DNA from: Candidatus Cloacimonadota bacterium
Lineage (GTDB): Bacteria; Cloacimonadota; Cloacimonadia; JGIOTU-2
NCBI GenBank assembly: GCA_030611765.1
Contig: JAUWPE010000003.1
Location: 1-47,677 of the forward strand
Direction of reading: 5' to 3'
Length of the DNA stretch: 47,677 nucleotides
Under the pieces are notes generated by a model, which ran no database searches, was not told the DNA's origin, and saw only the letters and a program-made list of their open reading frames with translations. Position 1 is the stretch's first letter. Each line of letters begins with the position of its first letter. The translations under genes were made by a program, and so were the position numbers. Of this stretch, positions 1 through 9,449 are shown piece by piece.

Positions 1-601
1 GAACTTTTATTAAAAGATGAATAAGTGCTGTCAAGAAAACATTAAAGGATTTAAGAAATTCACTTGCTAAATTACATCATTTCGGCAAGTTCTTTTAGTT
101 TCTTTGTTGCTCTTGGCAAATCAGTATTTCTTCTTTTTGCATTCTTCGTTTGTCTAACGGAAAAGCTCACCCCGTTAGATAGTATCCCATCCCGATAAAT
201 CGGGACGGAGCAAGAGTATCTAACAGGGTAAACCTGCCCGGTGAAATAATTTAAAACTATGGTTAGTAACATAAAGTAGTCAACAAAAATAAATTAAATG
301 GGTATAGTCATAGATTATGCCGCTATTTCACGGGGTCAGGTGAAGCGGGGGTTAGTCACTTAATTCTAAAATCCTTGCATTTTTTGGCAAAAGAATTTTT
401 ATCAACTAACTCCATTTGAATAGAAAAAAAGATTCAACGGAGTTCGTTTTGCTTGCCCCGTGAAATGTTTTTTCTTTTATTTCATTGGGGTTCGTTGCTA
501 ATTCTTTGGTTCGGTTTACCCTGTTGGATAGCTATCATGCTGGATTTACCTCGTTAAAATAATTATCCTACAGGGTTTATCCGAGTTAGGTGTTTTGTAC
601 T
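1..601. repeat. Repeat-rich left-edge region without a supported gene
   Basis: No convincing gene lies here. The stretch contains several relatives of one repeat family built from CTAACAGGGTAAA, TTTCACGGGG and TTTACCCTGTTGGATA in both orientations (about 170-245, 320-355, 450-476 and 508-590). The same words recur near 19.8 kb, 39.67 kb and 42.05 kb. A reverse-strand reading frame at 72-272 crosses this repeat. Its last 25 or so codons (72-150) are lysine-rich and could be the tail of a decayed gene, but I cannot identify it. Confidence 0.55.
170..228. repeat. 59 bp element with inverted ends CCCCGTTAGATA/TATCTAACAGGG
   Basis: The ends are inverted copies of each other over about 12 bases with one mismatch. 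A second hairpin (CCCGATAAATCGGG) lies inside. An element of the same length with related ends (CTGTTAGATA and TCTAACGGAG) interrupts a four-helix-bundle gene at 36351-36409. The interiors of the two differ. This looks like a miniature, non-autonomous element or a structured repeat. Confidence 0.55.
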
Positions 602-820
602 TTATGTATGTAGCAACAGTTTTGCTTGAACAGATTCCAAAACATTATCTCTAAGATAAGAACTGGCATTGAGAATTTCTACACCAATAATTTCACCTTT
701 TTCATCTAGTTCCGCTGTAATGTTTGGAGAAAGTTCGACACTATTTGCCTCTGGACCGTCTTTAATCTTTATATGAATAACGTCTTCTTTGGGAAAATAT
801 TTCATATTTGTATTATTCAT
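602..820 (-). CDS. DUF2283 family small protein (putative antitoxin)
   Basis: The protein has 72 residues. The central stretch has the DUF2283 pattern: a YFPKEDVIHIKI strand, an acidic Ala/Glu turn, a strand ending in a Leu-Asp-Glu-Lys-Gly turn, and an IIGVEILNAS strand. Proteins of this family are small and of unknown biochemical function. They often lie next to DUF4258-like or BrnT-like proteins, which suggests toxin-antitoxin pairs. The start is well set: GGGAGG lies 7 nt before the ATG. The gene overlaps the upstream partner (813-1085) by 8 bases in an ATGAATAA junction, so the two are translationally coupled. Family call is good; the antitoxin role is inferred from context. Confidence 0.8.
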   Translation of the reverse strand: MNNTNMKYFPKEDVIHIKIKDGPEANSVELSPNITAELDEKGEIIGVEILNASSYLRDNVLESVQAKLLLHT

Positions 821-1085
821 TAGTATACCTCCCTGTTCGGATGCGAAAATTAATTTGTTGTCTTGTGGTTCGATGAATTGTAATAGGTGTGATAAAATTT
901 TCAGACTTTTTATATGGTATTGCCACTATCTGATTATTGTGTTTTCCAATAGTAATTAATCTTTGATTTTCGGTATCAAAATATCGTTCTTGTGAATATT
1001 TGATTATTTGTTCAATTGTTGACAGATCGTATCCTCTTATTAAGGAACGATATTGAAGATATTCAGTCCAGATTATTTTTTTCAT
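813..1085 (-). CDS. DUF4258-like small protein (putative toxin partner)
   Basis: The frame is open from 1163, but an internal ATG at 1083-1085 gives a 90-residue protein starting MKKIIWTEYLQY that fits the domain better. The extra 26 residues are not family-like. The order of elements resembles DUF4258: an N-terminal helix with an RSLIRG motif, a hairpin with a Tyr-Phe-Asp turn, strands LITIGK and IVAIPY, a strand ending in ITIH, and a basic C-terminal FRIRTGRY. It precedes and overlaps the DUF2283 gene by 8 bases, the usual partner of this family. AGGTGG lies 15 nt before the ATG, which is long, so the start is uncertain. The toxin role is inferred. Confidence 0.65.
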   Translation of the reverse strand: MKKIIWTEYLQYRSLIRGYDLSTIEQIIKYSQERYFDTENQRLITIGKHNNQIVAIPYKKSENFITPITIHRTTRQQINFRIRTGRYTNE

Positions 1086-1248
1086 ATGACAGTTTTTTAT
1101 CCACCTAACATATATTAGACTGCACTGTGCATAAAATAACACACTTATTTTCGAAATTAACATACATAATAAAACAAATTCCTATCTAAGAAATTAACTT
1201 TTACAATTATTTCATTACTCAATCTTTTAAATGATTTCATCAAAAGTA

Positions 1249-1280
1249 TTGTCAAATTTTTTATAATAAATTGCTATAAA
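1249..1280 (+). promoter_or_regulatory. Possible secA promoter
   Basis: TTGTCA at 1249-1254 is followed by an extended -10-like TGCTATAAA at 1272-1280, with a spacing of 20 nt to TATAAA, longer than the usual 17. The same TGCTATAAA word precedes the phosphomannomutase gene at 45173-45181. This is weak evidence, because the promoter code of this lineage is unknown to me. Confidence 0.25.
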
Positions 1281-1342
1281 TATTGACGTAAAACCAAGTA
1301 AAAAATTACTGGGTTTTCGATTAATAAGAAGTTAAAGTTAAT

Positions 1343-4300
1343 ATGATAAAAAAAGTTTTAAAAAAGATTTTCGGGACTCAGTTCGAGCGGGAAGTGAAGA
1401 AAATTCAGCCCGTTGTGGATGAGATAAATCGCATATATGCGGAACTTTCCTCTCTTTCAGAAGAGGAACTTAAGCACAAAACGGTAGAATTCAAAGAGAG
1501 AATTCAGGATCGTCTTGATAAGAAGCAGCAACTGGTTGATGGGCTTGAGTTACATTATGATGAGACTTCTGACGATAATGAAAAAGATCGGATCGGTTTC
1601 CAGATCGATGATGCAAAGAAAGATCTCGATGAGGAAACCAAGAACGTTCTTGAAGAAATTCTTCCTGAAGCATATGCTGTGATCAAGGAAACATGCAGAC
1701 GCCTCGTTGGCACCTCATGGCAAGTTCGCAGCCGTGAAACAGAATGGAACATGATACCTTATGATGTGCAGCTCATTGGCGCGATCTCATTGCATAATGG
1801 AATGGTCACAGAGATGAAAACCGGTGAAGGAAAAACTCTTGTTGCAACCATGCCTCTGTATCTGAACTCACTTGTGGGTAAGGGATCTCACCTTGTTACG
1901 GTGAATGACTATCTTGCTCAGCGTGATGCCGAATGGATGGGACAGATATACAAATATCACGGTTTGACTGTTGGTTGTATTTTCGGAAATCAAGAACCAT
2001 CGGTGCGTAGAGAGCAATATGCTGCTGATATCACCTACGGCACAAATAATGAATTCGGCTTTGATTATCTAAGAGATAATATGGCGATTAGCCCTGAAAG
2101 CATTGTACAGCGTGAACATTATTACTGTATCGTTGATGAAGCTGATAGTGTACTTATCGACGAAGCAAGAACTCCACTTATTATTTCGGGTACAGTTGAG
2201 CACTCGAAAAATTATTTCAGGGAACTCAATCCACAGATCAGAAAATTAGTGACCAAGCAGCAACGTTTAGTGAATGAACTTCTCTCCGAGATAAATACAA
2301 TGATCGAGAAAGGGACTTCGCAGGAAAATGAATTTGAATTCGGGAAGAAGATGCTAACAGTAAAGCGTGCTGCTCCGAAATCCAAACGGTTCATGAAGAT
2401 ACTGAAAGACGGAACTTATCAAAAGATCATGAATGAAATCGAGGGACAGTATCTGCGAGAGAAACAGCTTCATAAGCTTGACGAGCAGCTTTACTATACT
2501 ATCGACGAAGGGCAGCGCAGTGCAGACCTTAATGAGATGGGGCAGGATGAGCTTTCTAAATTTGACAGCTCACTTTTTATCATGCCGGACCTTGATGAAG
2601 AGATCGAAAAAATAAATAAAGATGAGTCCCTTAATTCGGCTGCAAAGCAGGTAAAAAAGCAGAAGTCGCAGGAAGATTTTTTAGAAAAGAATGAGAAGCT
2701 TCATAATATAAAACAAATGCTGCTTGCATATTCACTTTTTGAAAAAGATGTGGAATATATTGTAACAGATAACCGAGTTGTTATTGTGGATCAATTTACA
2801 GGACGTATCATGCCCGGCAGACGATTTAGTGAAGGACTCCATCAGGCGTTGGAAGCAAAAGAGAATGTTCAGATACAAGAAGCCACGCAAACGCTTGCAA
2901 CTATTACGCTTCAGAACTATTTCCGTATGTACACAAAACTTGCAGGTATGACGGGTACAGCCATCACAGAGCAGGTTGAGTTTGAAGAAATTTATAAACT
3001 TCCCGTGATTGAAATTCCTACCAATGAACCAATACGCAGAATTGATTATGATGATTTGATCTACAGAACTAAGAAGGAGAAATACGAAGCGCTCGCCGAT
3101 GAAATTGAAGAGATGTATCAACAACGCAGACCTGTGCTCGTAGGAACAATATCCGTTGAAGTTTCAGAGATCATCAGCCGGTTGCTGAAAAGAAAGAATG
3201 TTCCTCATGAAGTGCTGAACGCAAAATATCATGAGAAAGAAGCTGAGATCGTTGCCTATGCCGGACTACCCGGTGCTATAACCATTGCTACGAATATGGC
3301 AGGTCGTGGAACAGATATCAAACTTGGCGAAGAAGTTGTTCGATGCGATACCTGTATCGTTAAATGTGTGGGGGACTGTAAGGATGCGGGAAATAATAAA
3401 CCAAATCCTGATCATAACTGCAAGGAAAAAATGCCCTGCGGTTTGCATATCATTGGCACAGAGCGTCACGAAAGCAGACGAATCGACAGACAGTTGCGCG
3501 GACGTAGCGGGCGTCAGGGTGATCCGGGTTCATCAAAATTCTTTCTTTCTCTCGAAGATGACCTTATGAGAATTTTCGGCTCGGATAGAATTGCAGGTTT
3601 GATGTCCAGAATGGGGCTCAAAGAAGGCGATGCGATAAAGCATCCGTGGATGACCAAGGCAGTTGAAAACGCACAGAAAAAAGTGGAAGGTCATAACTTC
3701 GAAATACGTAAACAACTCATAAAATATGACGATGTTATGAACCAGCAAAGAGAGGTTATATACTCATATAGAAGAAAAGTTCTGAAAGGTTTGGACCTTC
3801 GGGATGAAGTTCTGGAAATGCTTGACGATACGATAAATAGCAAAGTATCCTCATTTATTGGTTCAAGTGAATATGAAGAGAATTGGCCTCTTGAAGATAT
3901 TGTTGGTTGGTTCGAAAATGAGCTTGGGGTCAAAATCAATATTTCTCTTGAACTTGGCTCAATCAATAATAAGGAAGACCTGATCCACACTCTTTATGAG
4001 CAGCTAACAAAAGCTTATGCACGCAAGGAAAAACATTTTGAAGAAGAGCAAAGAAAACTGGAGCGATACTCTGTTTTGAAAGTTGTGGATGAGCAATGGA
4101 AAGATCATCTATATGAAATGGATAGACTGAAAGAGGGCATCGGTTTGCGTGCATATGGACAGAGAGATCCACTCATCGAATATAAAAAAGAAAGTTTTGA
4201 ACTCTTCCTGAATTTGATCGATACTATTAAAGAGAAAGTGATAAAAAATGTCTTCACACTTTATCCTGCGCTCTATTATCAAGTGCAAGACAGAGTTAAA

Positions 4301-4534
4301 GATATGCAGCTTTCTCATAAAGAAAGGAATGCATTTGATCATGTTGCTTCCAGCGCTGAGGATCAGAGAGAACGAATGCAAAATATGCAGCAAGGACAAC
4401 ATCGAGTTCAGCAGCAACCTGAGGAACCAAAACGTCAACCTATGAGAAGAGATACAGAAAAAGTGGGGAGAAATGATCCCTGCCCCTGTGGAAGCGGTAA
4501 GAAATACAAGCATTGCTGCGGACAGAAAGGATAA
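1343..4534 (+). CDS. secA: Preprotein translocase ATPase SecA
   Basis: SecA is the ATP-driven motor that pushes preproteins through SecYEG at the inner membrane. The 1063-residue protein shows Walker A GEGKT (161-165), the DEAD-type motif in [15 protein letters not shown] (about 264-278), [19 protein letters not shown] and [15 protein letters not shown]. The C-terminal zinc site is [13 protein letters not shown]. It is longer than the roughly 900 residues of E. coli SecA. The extra length comes from a charged N-terminal insertion (about 55-100), a long charged insertion after the first ATPase subdomain (about 285-440), and an unusual cysteine-rich insertion (667-699) before the [11 protein letters not shown] motif. 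The ATG at 1343 gives the normal SecA N-terminus; no strong Shine-Dalgarno is visible. topA follows after 14 nt. Confidence 0.98.
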   Translation: MIKKVLKKIFGTQFEREVKKIQPVVDEINRIYAELSSLSEEELKHKTVEFKERIQDRLDKKQQLVDGLELHYDETSDDNEKDRIGFQIDDAKKDLDEETKNVLEEILPEAYAVIKETCRRLVGTSWQVRSRETEWNMIPYDVQLIGAISLHNGMVTEMKTGEGKTLVATMPLYLNSLVGKGSHLVTVNDYLAQRDAEWMGQIYKYHGLTVGCIFGNQEPSVRREQYAADITYGTNNEFGFDYLRDNMAISPESIVQREHYYCIVDEADSVLIDEARTPLIISGTVEHSKNYFRELNPQIRKLVTKQQRLVNELLSEINTMIEKGTSQENEFEFGKKMLTVKRAAPKSKRFMKILKDGTYQKIMNEIEGQYLREKQLHKLDEQLYYTIDEGQRSADLNEMGQDELSKFDSSLFIMPDLDEEIEKINKDESLNSAAKQVKKQKSQEDFLEKNEKLHNIKQMLLAYSLFEKDVEYIVTDNRVVIVDQFTGRIMPGRRFSEGLHQALEAKENVQIQEATQTLATITLQNYFRMYTKLAGMTGTAITEQVEFEEIYKLPVIEIPTNEPIRRIDYDDLIYRTKKEKYEALADEIEEMYQQRRPVLVGTISVEVSEIISRLLKRKNVPHEVLNAKYHEKEAEIVAYAGLPGAITIATNMAGRGTDIKLGEEVVRCDTCIVKCVGDCKDAGNNKPNPDHNCKEKMPCGLHIIGTERHESRRIDRQLRGRSGRQGDPGSSKFFLSLEDDLMRIFGSDRIAGLMSRMGLKEGDAIKHPWMTKAVENAQKKVEGHNFEIRKQLIKYDDVMNQQREVIYSYRRKVLKGLDLRDEVLEMLDDTINSKVSSFIGSSEYEENWPLEDIVGWFENELGVKINISLELGSINNKEDLIHTLYEQLTKAYARKEKHFEEEQRKLERYSVLKVVDEQWKDHLYEMDRLKEGIGLRAYGQRDPLIEYKKESFELFLNLIDTIKEKVIKNVFTLYPALYYQVQDRVKDMQLSHKERNAFDHVASSAEDQRERMQNMQQGQHRVQQQPEEPKRQPMRRDTEKVGRNDPCPCGSGKKYKHCCGQKG

Positions 4535-4548
4535 ATAGGAAAGTAGAT

Positions 4549-6741
4549 ATGGCAAAGAATTTACTCATCGTAGAATCACCGACAAAATCAAAAACAATTA
4601 GCCAATACCTTGGAAAAGATTTTAATATTCTTGCTTCAATGGGGCATATTCGAGACCTGCCCCAAAAGGAATTCGGAATAAATCTGAAAGATAATTTCAA
4701 ACCTACCTATGTGCTGGATCCAAAAAAATCCAAAGTAGTAAATAATATTAAAAAAGCTGCAAAAGAGAGCGAAAATATCTATCTTGCATCAGATAATGAT
4801 AGAGAGGGCGAAGCGATTGCATGGCATCTCAAAGAGATATTGAAAAATATTATTCCGGAAAAGGATATATACAGAATTGTATTTAATGAGATTACGCGGG
4901 AGGCTATTATTGAAGCAATTGAGAAACCCACCCATGTTGACGAGAACAAGGTTGATGCACAGCAGACACGCAGGATTCTTGATAGGATCGTTGGATACAA
5001 AGCAAGTCCAATCTTATGGAAGGTTATCACAAAAAACCTGTCCGCAGGTAGAGTACAGACTGTGGCATTACGACTTATTTGCGAGCGAGAACAAGAGGTC
5101 AGAGATTTCGTACCCCAGGAATACTGGTCAATCGAAGCTTATCTGAAAAAGGATATCGAATTCAAAGCTCAACTGAAAAAATATGCCAATAAAGTTATCA
5201 AGCTGAACACAAAAGAGGAAGCTGAAGAGATATTCGAGAAGCTCAAAAACGCTGATTATATCGTAAAGGGCGTGAAGAAAGAAAAAAAATCAATTGCTCC
5301 TTTTCCTCCATTTATAACAAGTACTCTGCAACAGGAAGGATCAAAATTACTGGGATTCTCGATTAAGAAAACCATGCAGATCGCCCAGCAACTCTACGAA
5401 GGAGTGACCATACACGGACGCAACACGGGTCTTATTTCATATATGAGAACTGATTCTGTACGTATCTCGGATAAAGCGAATTTTCAAGTCAGAAAATATA
5501 TCAAAGATTCCTTTTCTGAAGAATATTTGAATTCCTATATTCGAAAATACAAAAATAGGAATAAAGCTCAGGATGCCCATGAGGCGATCCGTCCCACGAA
5601 TTCTTTCACAACACCGAATTCAATCAAAGAATTTATGTCAAAAGACCAGTATAAGCTCTACAATCTAATCTGGAAAAGGTTTGTTGCCACACAACTTTCC
5701 AATGTGCAATTGGAAAATATCACCGCACAGATTCAGGCAGAAAAAGGATTGTTTGAATCTCAAGCAGGAAAAATCCTTTTTGATGGATTTATAAAAGTCT
5801 ATACTCATGTACCTATTAAAAATCTTAAAGAAACCTTTCCTGAGCTTGTCCAAAATGATGAAGTCGAGTTGCTGAAACTTAATAAAGAGCAGCATTTTAC
5901 TCAACCCTCATCACGATATACAGAAGCCTCGCTTGTTCGAAAACTCGAGCAGGAAGGTATCGGGCGTCCAAGCACCTATGCACCTATTATTTCTACCATT
6001 CTGCAGAGAAAATACGTGACACTTCAAAAGAAGAAATTTTTCACAACAGAGCTGGGCGAAACCGTTGAGAAATTCCTAATTGATAAATTTGAAGATTTTT
6101 TTAATGTGAAATTCACTGCGGAAATGGAGAACAAACTCGATAATATCGAGAAAGGGGAGTTGAACTGGATAGAAATACTTAAAAAATATTACGATGATTT
6201 TATCAGTCATCTGGATAAGATCGATATTTCAAAGGAAAAGAAGAAATATGAGCAGAAAACTGATATCGTATGTGATAAATGCGGTTCTCCGATGATAATA
6301 AAATTTGGGAAATACGGGAAATTCATTGCCTGTTCTGCCTTTCCGAAATGTAAAAACGTGAAATCCCTTGATGAGAATGAGGAGATCGTTGAACCGGAAA
6401 CCAATGAAAAATGTCCGAAATGCGGCGGTAGGATACTTTTGAAGAATGGTAAATATGGTAAATTTTATGCGTGCGAAAATTATCCGAAATGCAAATTCAC
6501 TAAACCTTTTACTATTGGTGTGAAATGCCCTCAATGCGGCGGAGAGCTTATTGAAAGAAAGGGCAAACAGAACAAAATTTATTATACATGTTCCAATTAT
6601 CCTACATGTAAATTTCTTACAAATAAGAAGCCCGTTGCTATTAAATGTCCTGATTGTGGTGCAGAATCCATGTTTGAAAAACCATCACGAAAAAAGGCGA
6701 AAATCCTTGTTTGTGAAAAATGCGGAAAAGAACTCGCATAA
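4549..6741 (+). CDS. topA: DNA topoisomerase I (type IA)
   Basis: The enzyme relaxes negative supercoils by a transient 5'-phosphotyrosine. The 730-residue protein has an N-terminal Toprim domain: LLIVESPTKSK with Glu9, and SDNDREGE with Asp82, Asp84 and Glu86. The catalytic Tyr298 lies in GLISYMRTDS. Four cysteine zinc-ribbon repeats follow at the C-terminus, starting about residue 585; three are classic CxxCG...CxxYPxC units and the last is a shorter form ending in CEKCG. The frame is open from 4513, but ATG 4549 has AGGA 8 nt upstream and matches family N-termini. The stop codon overlaps the next start by one base (TAATG), suggesting a secA-topA-permease transcript. Confidence 0.97.
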   Translation: MAKNLLIVESPTKSKTISQYLGKDFNILASMGHIRDLPQKEFGINLKDNFKPTYVLDPKKSKVVNNIKKAAKESENIYLASDNDREGEAIAWHLKEILKNIIPEKDIYRIVFNEITREAIIEAIEKPTHVDENKVDAQQTRRILDRIVGYKASPILWKVITKNLSAGRVQTVALRLICEREQEVRDFVPQEYWSIEAYLKKDIEFKAQLKKYANKVIKLNTKEEAEEIFEKLKNADYIVKGVKKEKKSIAPFPPFITSTLQQEGSKLLGFSIKKTMQIAQQLYEGVTIHGRNTGLISYMRTDSVRISDKANFQVRKYIKDSFSEEYLNSYIRKYKNRNKAQDAHEAIRPTNSFTTPNSIKEFMSKDQYKLYNLIWKRFVATQLSNVQLENITAQIQAEKGLFESQAGKILFDGFIKVYTHVPIKNLKETFPELVQNDEVELLKLNKEQHFTQPSSRYTEASLVRKLEQEGIGRPSTYAPIISTILQRKYVTLQKKKFFTTELGETVEKFLIDKFEDFFNVKFTAEMENKLDNIEKGELNWIEILKKYYDDFISHLDKIDISKEKKKYEQKTDIVCDKCGSPMIIKFGKYGKFIACSAFPKCKNVKSLDENEEIVEPETNEKCPKCGGRILLKNGKYGKFYACENYPKCKFTKPFTIGVKCPQCGGELIERKGKQNKIYYTCSNYPTCKFLTNKKPVAIKCPDCGAESMFEKPSRKKAKILVCEKCGKELA

Positions 6742-8000
6742 TGAAATACTCAGAAGTTTTAGTTTCTGGAATTAAAAGCATTTTATCTCATAAATTGCGC
6801 TCATTTCTGACCTTAGCAGGCATTATGATCGGTGTGGCAGCAGTTACAACAATGTTCTCCTCGGTTGAGGCAATGAAAAATCTCATCGAGGAGACGATCA
6901 GTTCACTTGGATATGATAATGTGATCGTGCTCTATTCAAAATTTCCTGATACCAGTACTGATAAATTAAAAAAATACAAAACAGTAAAACGCTTTCAGCA
7001 AATCAATTACGACGATTATGAAGCGCTAAAAGATAATCTTCAAAATGTGGAATATATCTATCCCACTATTGACGATCAACGAAATACGATCATAAATGGA
7101 AAGAAAAGCCAGATCCGTTTGAAAGGTGTTAAAAATATTTTCTTCGCAGAAAAAAATTATTATTTTGTAGAAGGAAGGGAATTCAATACCATCGAATCCA
7201 AAAACGGTGAGAATGTCTGCATTCTTGGCGAAACCATAAGCACGAAACTTTTTCCCAAAGGCAAAGTTCTCGGGCAATATATATCGATAGGGGATATTCG
7301 GCTGAAAGTGATTGGTGTCATTGACTTCGAAACCAGCGAGAGTGGTTTTGCTAAAGCGAATGAGTGGGAGAGAAGACTCGCACTTGAATCCTGCTATGTT
7401 CCTTCAAAATTCGCAGCGAAATATCTTCGTCCAACAATGAATATCGATGTCATGTGGATAAAAGCAACCGATGCTGATCTTGTAGGGGATGTATATAATT
7501 CAGCAGTTCAGATATTGCGTTCCAGACATAATATGGCAGATGATGTCGGTATGAGGGACATCAGTGCGGATATGCTCGAGGTCAGGCAGCAGGTGAATGA
7601 ATTTTTAAAGAATTGGAATATTATTCTGCTGGCAATTTCCAGCATCTCGCTTTTTACAGGCGGCATCGGACTCTTTAGTATTTTGCTCATTTCTATTACA
7701 GAACGTATGAAAGAGATCGGTATTCGTAAGAGTGTCGGTGCAAAGAATAGAGACATTTTTTTCTACTTTCTTTTTGAGTCGATAATTCTTGCTCTTATTG
7801 GCGGTCTGGTGGGTTCAGGTCTAGCCCTGTTACTGATAGGAGCGTTAAGCAATGCACTGAAAGTCGTTGTTTCATTCCCAATTATGGGAATTATTGTTGG
7901 TTTATCTTTTGCCATTATCATGGGTTTAGTTTCGGGATTTTATCCTGCGTACAAAGCATCAAAAATAGATCCCATCAAAGCAATTTTTTATACGGAGTAA
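6741..8000 (+). CDS. MacB/FtsX-type ABC transporter permease
   Basis: The start at 6741 gives 419 residues beginning MKYSEVLVSGIKSIL, with the typical first helix and LAGIMIGVAAV. A large periplasmic domain (about 55-275) follows. The C-terminal FtsX core has three helices and the TERMKEIGIRKSVGA coupling motif. This is the MacB topology used in efflux, lipoprotein release or mechanotransmission. The ATPase partner usually sits beside such a permease, but none is seen in this window, so the substrate cannot be named. The gene overlaps the topA stop by one base and is followed 9 nt later by rseP. The earlier in-frame start at 6720 would add seven residues within topA and is less likely. Confidence 0.9.
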   Translation: MKYSEVLVSGIKSILSHKLRSFLTLAGIMIGVAAVTTMFSSVEAMKNLIEETISSLGYDNVIVLYSKFPDTSTDKLKKYKTVKRFQQINYDDYEALKDNLQNVEYIYPTIDDQRNTIINGKKSQIRLKGVKNIFFAEKNYYFVEGREFNTIESKNGENVCILGETISTKLFPKGKVLGQYISIGDIRLKVIGVIDFETSESGFAKANEWERRLALESCYVPSKFAAKYLRPTMNIDVMWIKATDADLVGDVYNSAVQILRSRHNMADDVGMRDISADMLEVRQQVNEFLKNWNIILLAISSISLFTGGIGLFSILLISITERMKEIGIRKSVGAKNRDIFFYFLFESIILALIGGLVGSGLALLLIGALSNALKVVVSFPIMGIIVGLSFAIIMGLVSGFYPAYKASKIDPIKAIFYTE

Positions 8001-8009
8001 TACGATATA

Positions 8010-9362
8010 GTGATTACAATTATTGCAATACTTTTTCTGATAGGCATATTGGTTTTTGTTCATGAGTTCGGGCATTTCATCGTAGCTCGGCTCAATCATG
8101 TCAAAGTTGAGAAATTCTCATTTGGCTTTGGACCAAAACTATTTTCGTGGACTATTGGAGAAACCGAGTATAGAATATCACTCATACCGCTTGGCGGGTA
8201 TGTTAAAATGTTGGGTGAGAACCCTGATGAAGCATCCAACGGGGAGCTTCTTGATAAGAGGAGTTTTAAGCAGAAACGCTGGTGGCAGAAAGCTCTGATC
8301 GCTTTTGGAGGACCCTTTGCCAATTTCCTGTTCGCAATTTTGATCCTTGCGCTTACGTACACCATTGGAATAAAAATCTATGACATTGCTCCAGTGATAG
8401 GCAGAATTTCCGAAGAAGCATATACGGCAATTCCCCTTGAAAGCGAAGATAGGATAGTGAGCATTGATGGAGTTCCAATTACTGGCTGGGCATCCATAAT
8501 TCAGGAATGGGTAACAAAATCTCCAGATAAAAGGCAGATCACTTATATACGGGATAATGATACACTTTTTACTCAAACGAAAAATTTTTCCTATGAACTT
8601 TGGCTTTCAGACATAAAACCTTATGTGCCTGCAATTATCGGAGATGTCTATTATGGATTACCTGCATATCAGGCAGGTTTGAAAAAGGGTGATACCATTG
8701 TTAGAATTGAGGATACGGAAATTCATGACTGGTATGACCTGCAGGGAATCATTAAAAATAATGCGGATCGTCCTTTGCATTTTGTAGTGCAAAGAGATGA
8801 TGAGTTGCTGGAGATGGATATCACTCCTCAGATTAATATCGAACTTGATGAAAACTCGGGTATTATTGGAATCTCTCAAATTCTGGAACAGGAATATATT
8901 GAGAGTTTCTCTGTGTCAAACTCATTTAAATACGCATTTCTTACAACAATAGACTTCATAGGTCGGTATTATAGTGGATTATTCAAACTTGTTCAGCATC
9001 CGTCTCAAGTTGGTAAAAGCGTGGGTGGTCCTATAATGATCGCATCGCTGACAAGCCAGCAGGTGAGAGAAGGCATAAGTGCCTATCTCTCATTCCTCGC
9101 AATGATCAGCATCATCTTTATGATCGTCAACCTGCTTCCTATTCCTGTTCTTGATGGAGGAATGATCATCTTTTCCATTATTGAAGGTATAAAAGGTAAG
9201 CCGCTCAAATTAAACACGCAGGTGATCCTTCAACGTATAGGGGGAATAGTTTTACTGTTTATCATGATTTATGCTTTCTATAACGATATTTCGAGATTTG
9301 TGGGGCGATATTTCTCCCTGAAGCGATCCAATACTCCCACAACTCTCGAAAAACCACAATAG
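8010..9362 (+). CDS. rseP: RIP metalloprotease RseP (site-2 protease)
   Basis: This is an intramembrane zinc protease that cuts anti-sigma factors and signal peptides inside the membrane. The 450-residue protein has the zinc motif HEFGH in the first helix (about residue 18), the IPLGGYVKMLGE loop, and PDZ-like regions (about 120-190 and 205-275). The second metal motif is LLPIPVLDGG in the third helix (about 375), and a final helix follows. The start is GTG, with GGAG about 12 nt upstream. It lies between the ABC permease and tgt. No anti-sigma factor target is nearby. Confidence 0.95.
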   Translation: MITIIAILFLIGILVFVHEFGHFIVARLNHVKVEKFSFGFGPKLFSWTIGETEYRISLIPLGGYVKMLGENPDEASNGELLDKRSFKQKRWWQKALIAFGGPFANFLFAILILALTYTIGIKIYDIAPVIGRISEEAYTAIPLESEDRIVSIDGVPITGWASIIQEWVTKSPDKRQITYIRDNDTLFTQTKNFSYELWLSDIKPYVPAIIGDVYYGLPAYQAGLKKGDTIVRIEDTEIHDWYDLQGIIKNNADRPLHFVVQRDDELLEMDITPQINIELDENSGIIGISQILEQEYIESFSVSNSFKYAFLTTIDFIGRYYSGLFKLVQHPSQVGKSVGGPIMIASLTSQQVREGISAYLSFLAMISIIFMIVNLLPIPVLDGGMIIFSIIEGIKGKPLKLNTQVILQRIGGIVLLFIMIYAFYNDISRFVGRYFSLKRSNTPTTLEKPQ

Positions 9363-9449
9363 AATGGGCTTGTTGAAGAAATAAGTGGGTTAGTTGAAAA
9401 TTCAGATTTTAAGTATATCGACCCACTTAAAAATAAAAGGAACCATAAA

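Noticed and set aside
72-272. Reverse-strand 66-codon frame at the left edge
   Set aside because: It crosses the 59 bp inverted-end element, has no Shine-Dalgarno, and shows no family. At most its last ~25 codons are a gene remnant.
4109-4555. Long reverse frame opposite the secA 3' end
   Set aside because: A shadow of the well-supported secA coding sequence; no domain or start signal.
9381-9434. Terminator after rseP
   Set aside because: The AAGTGGGT/ACCCACTT stem has a loop of about 30-40 nt and no T-tract.
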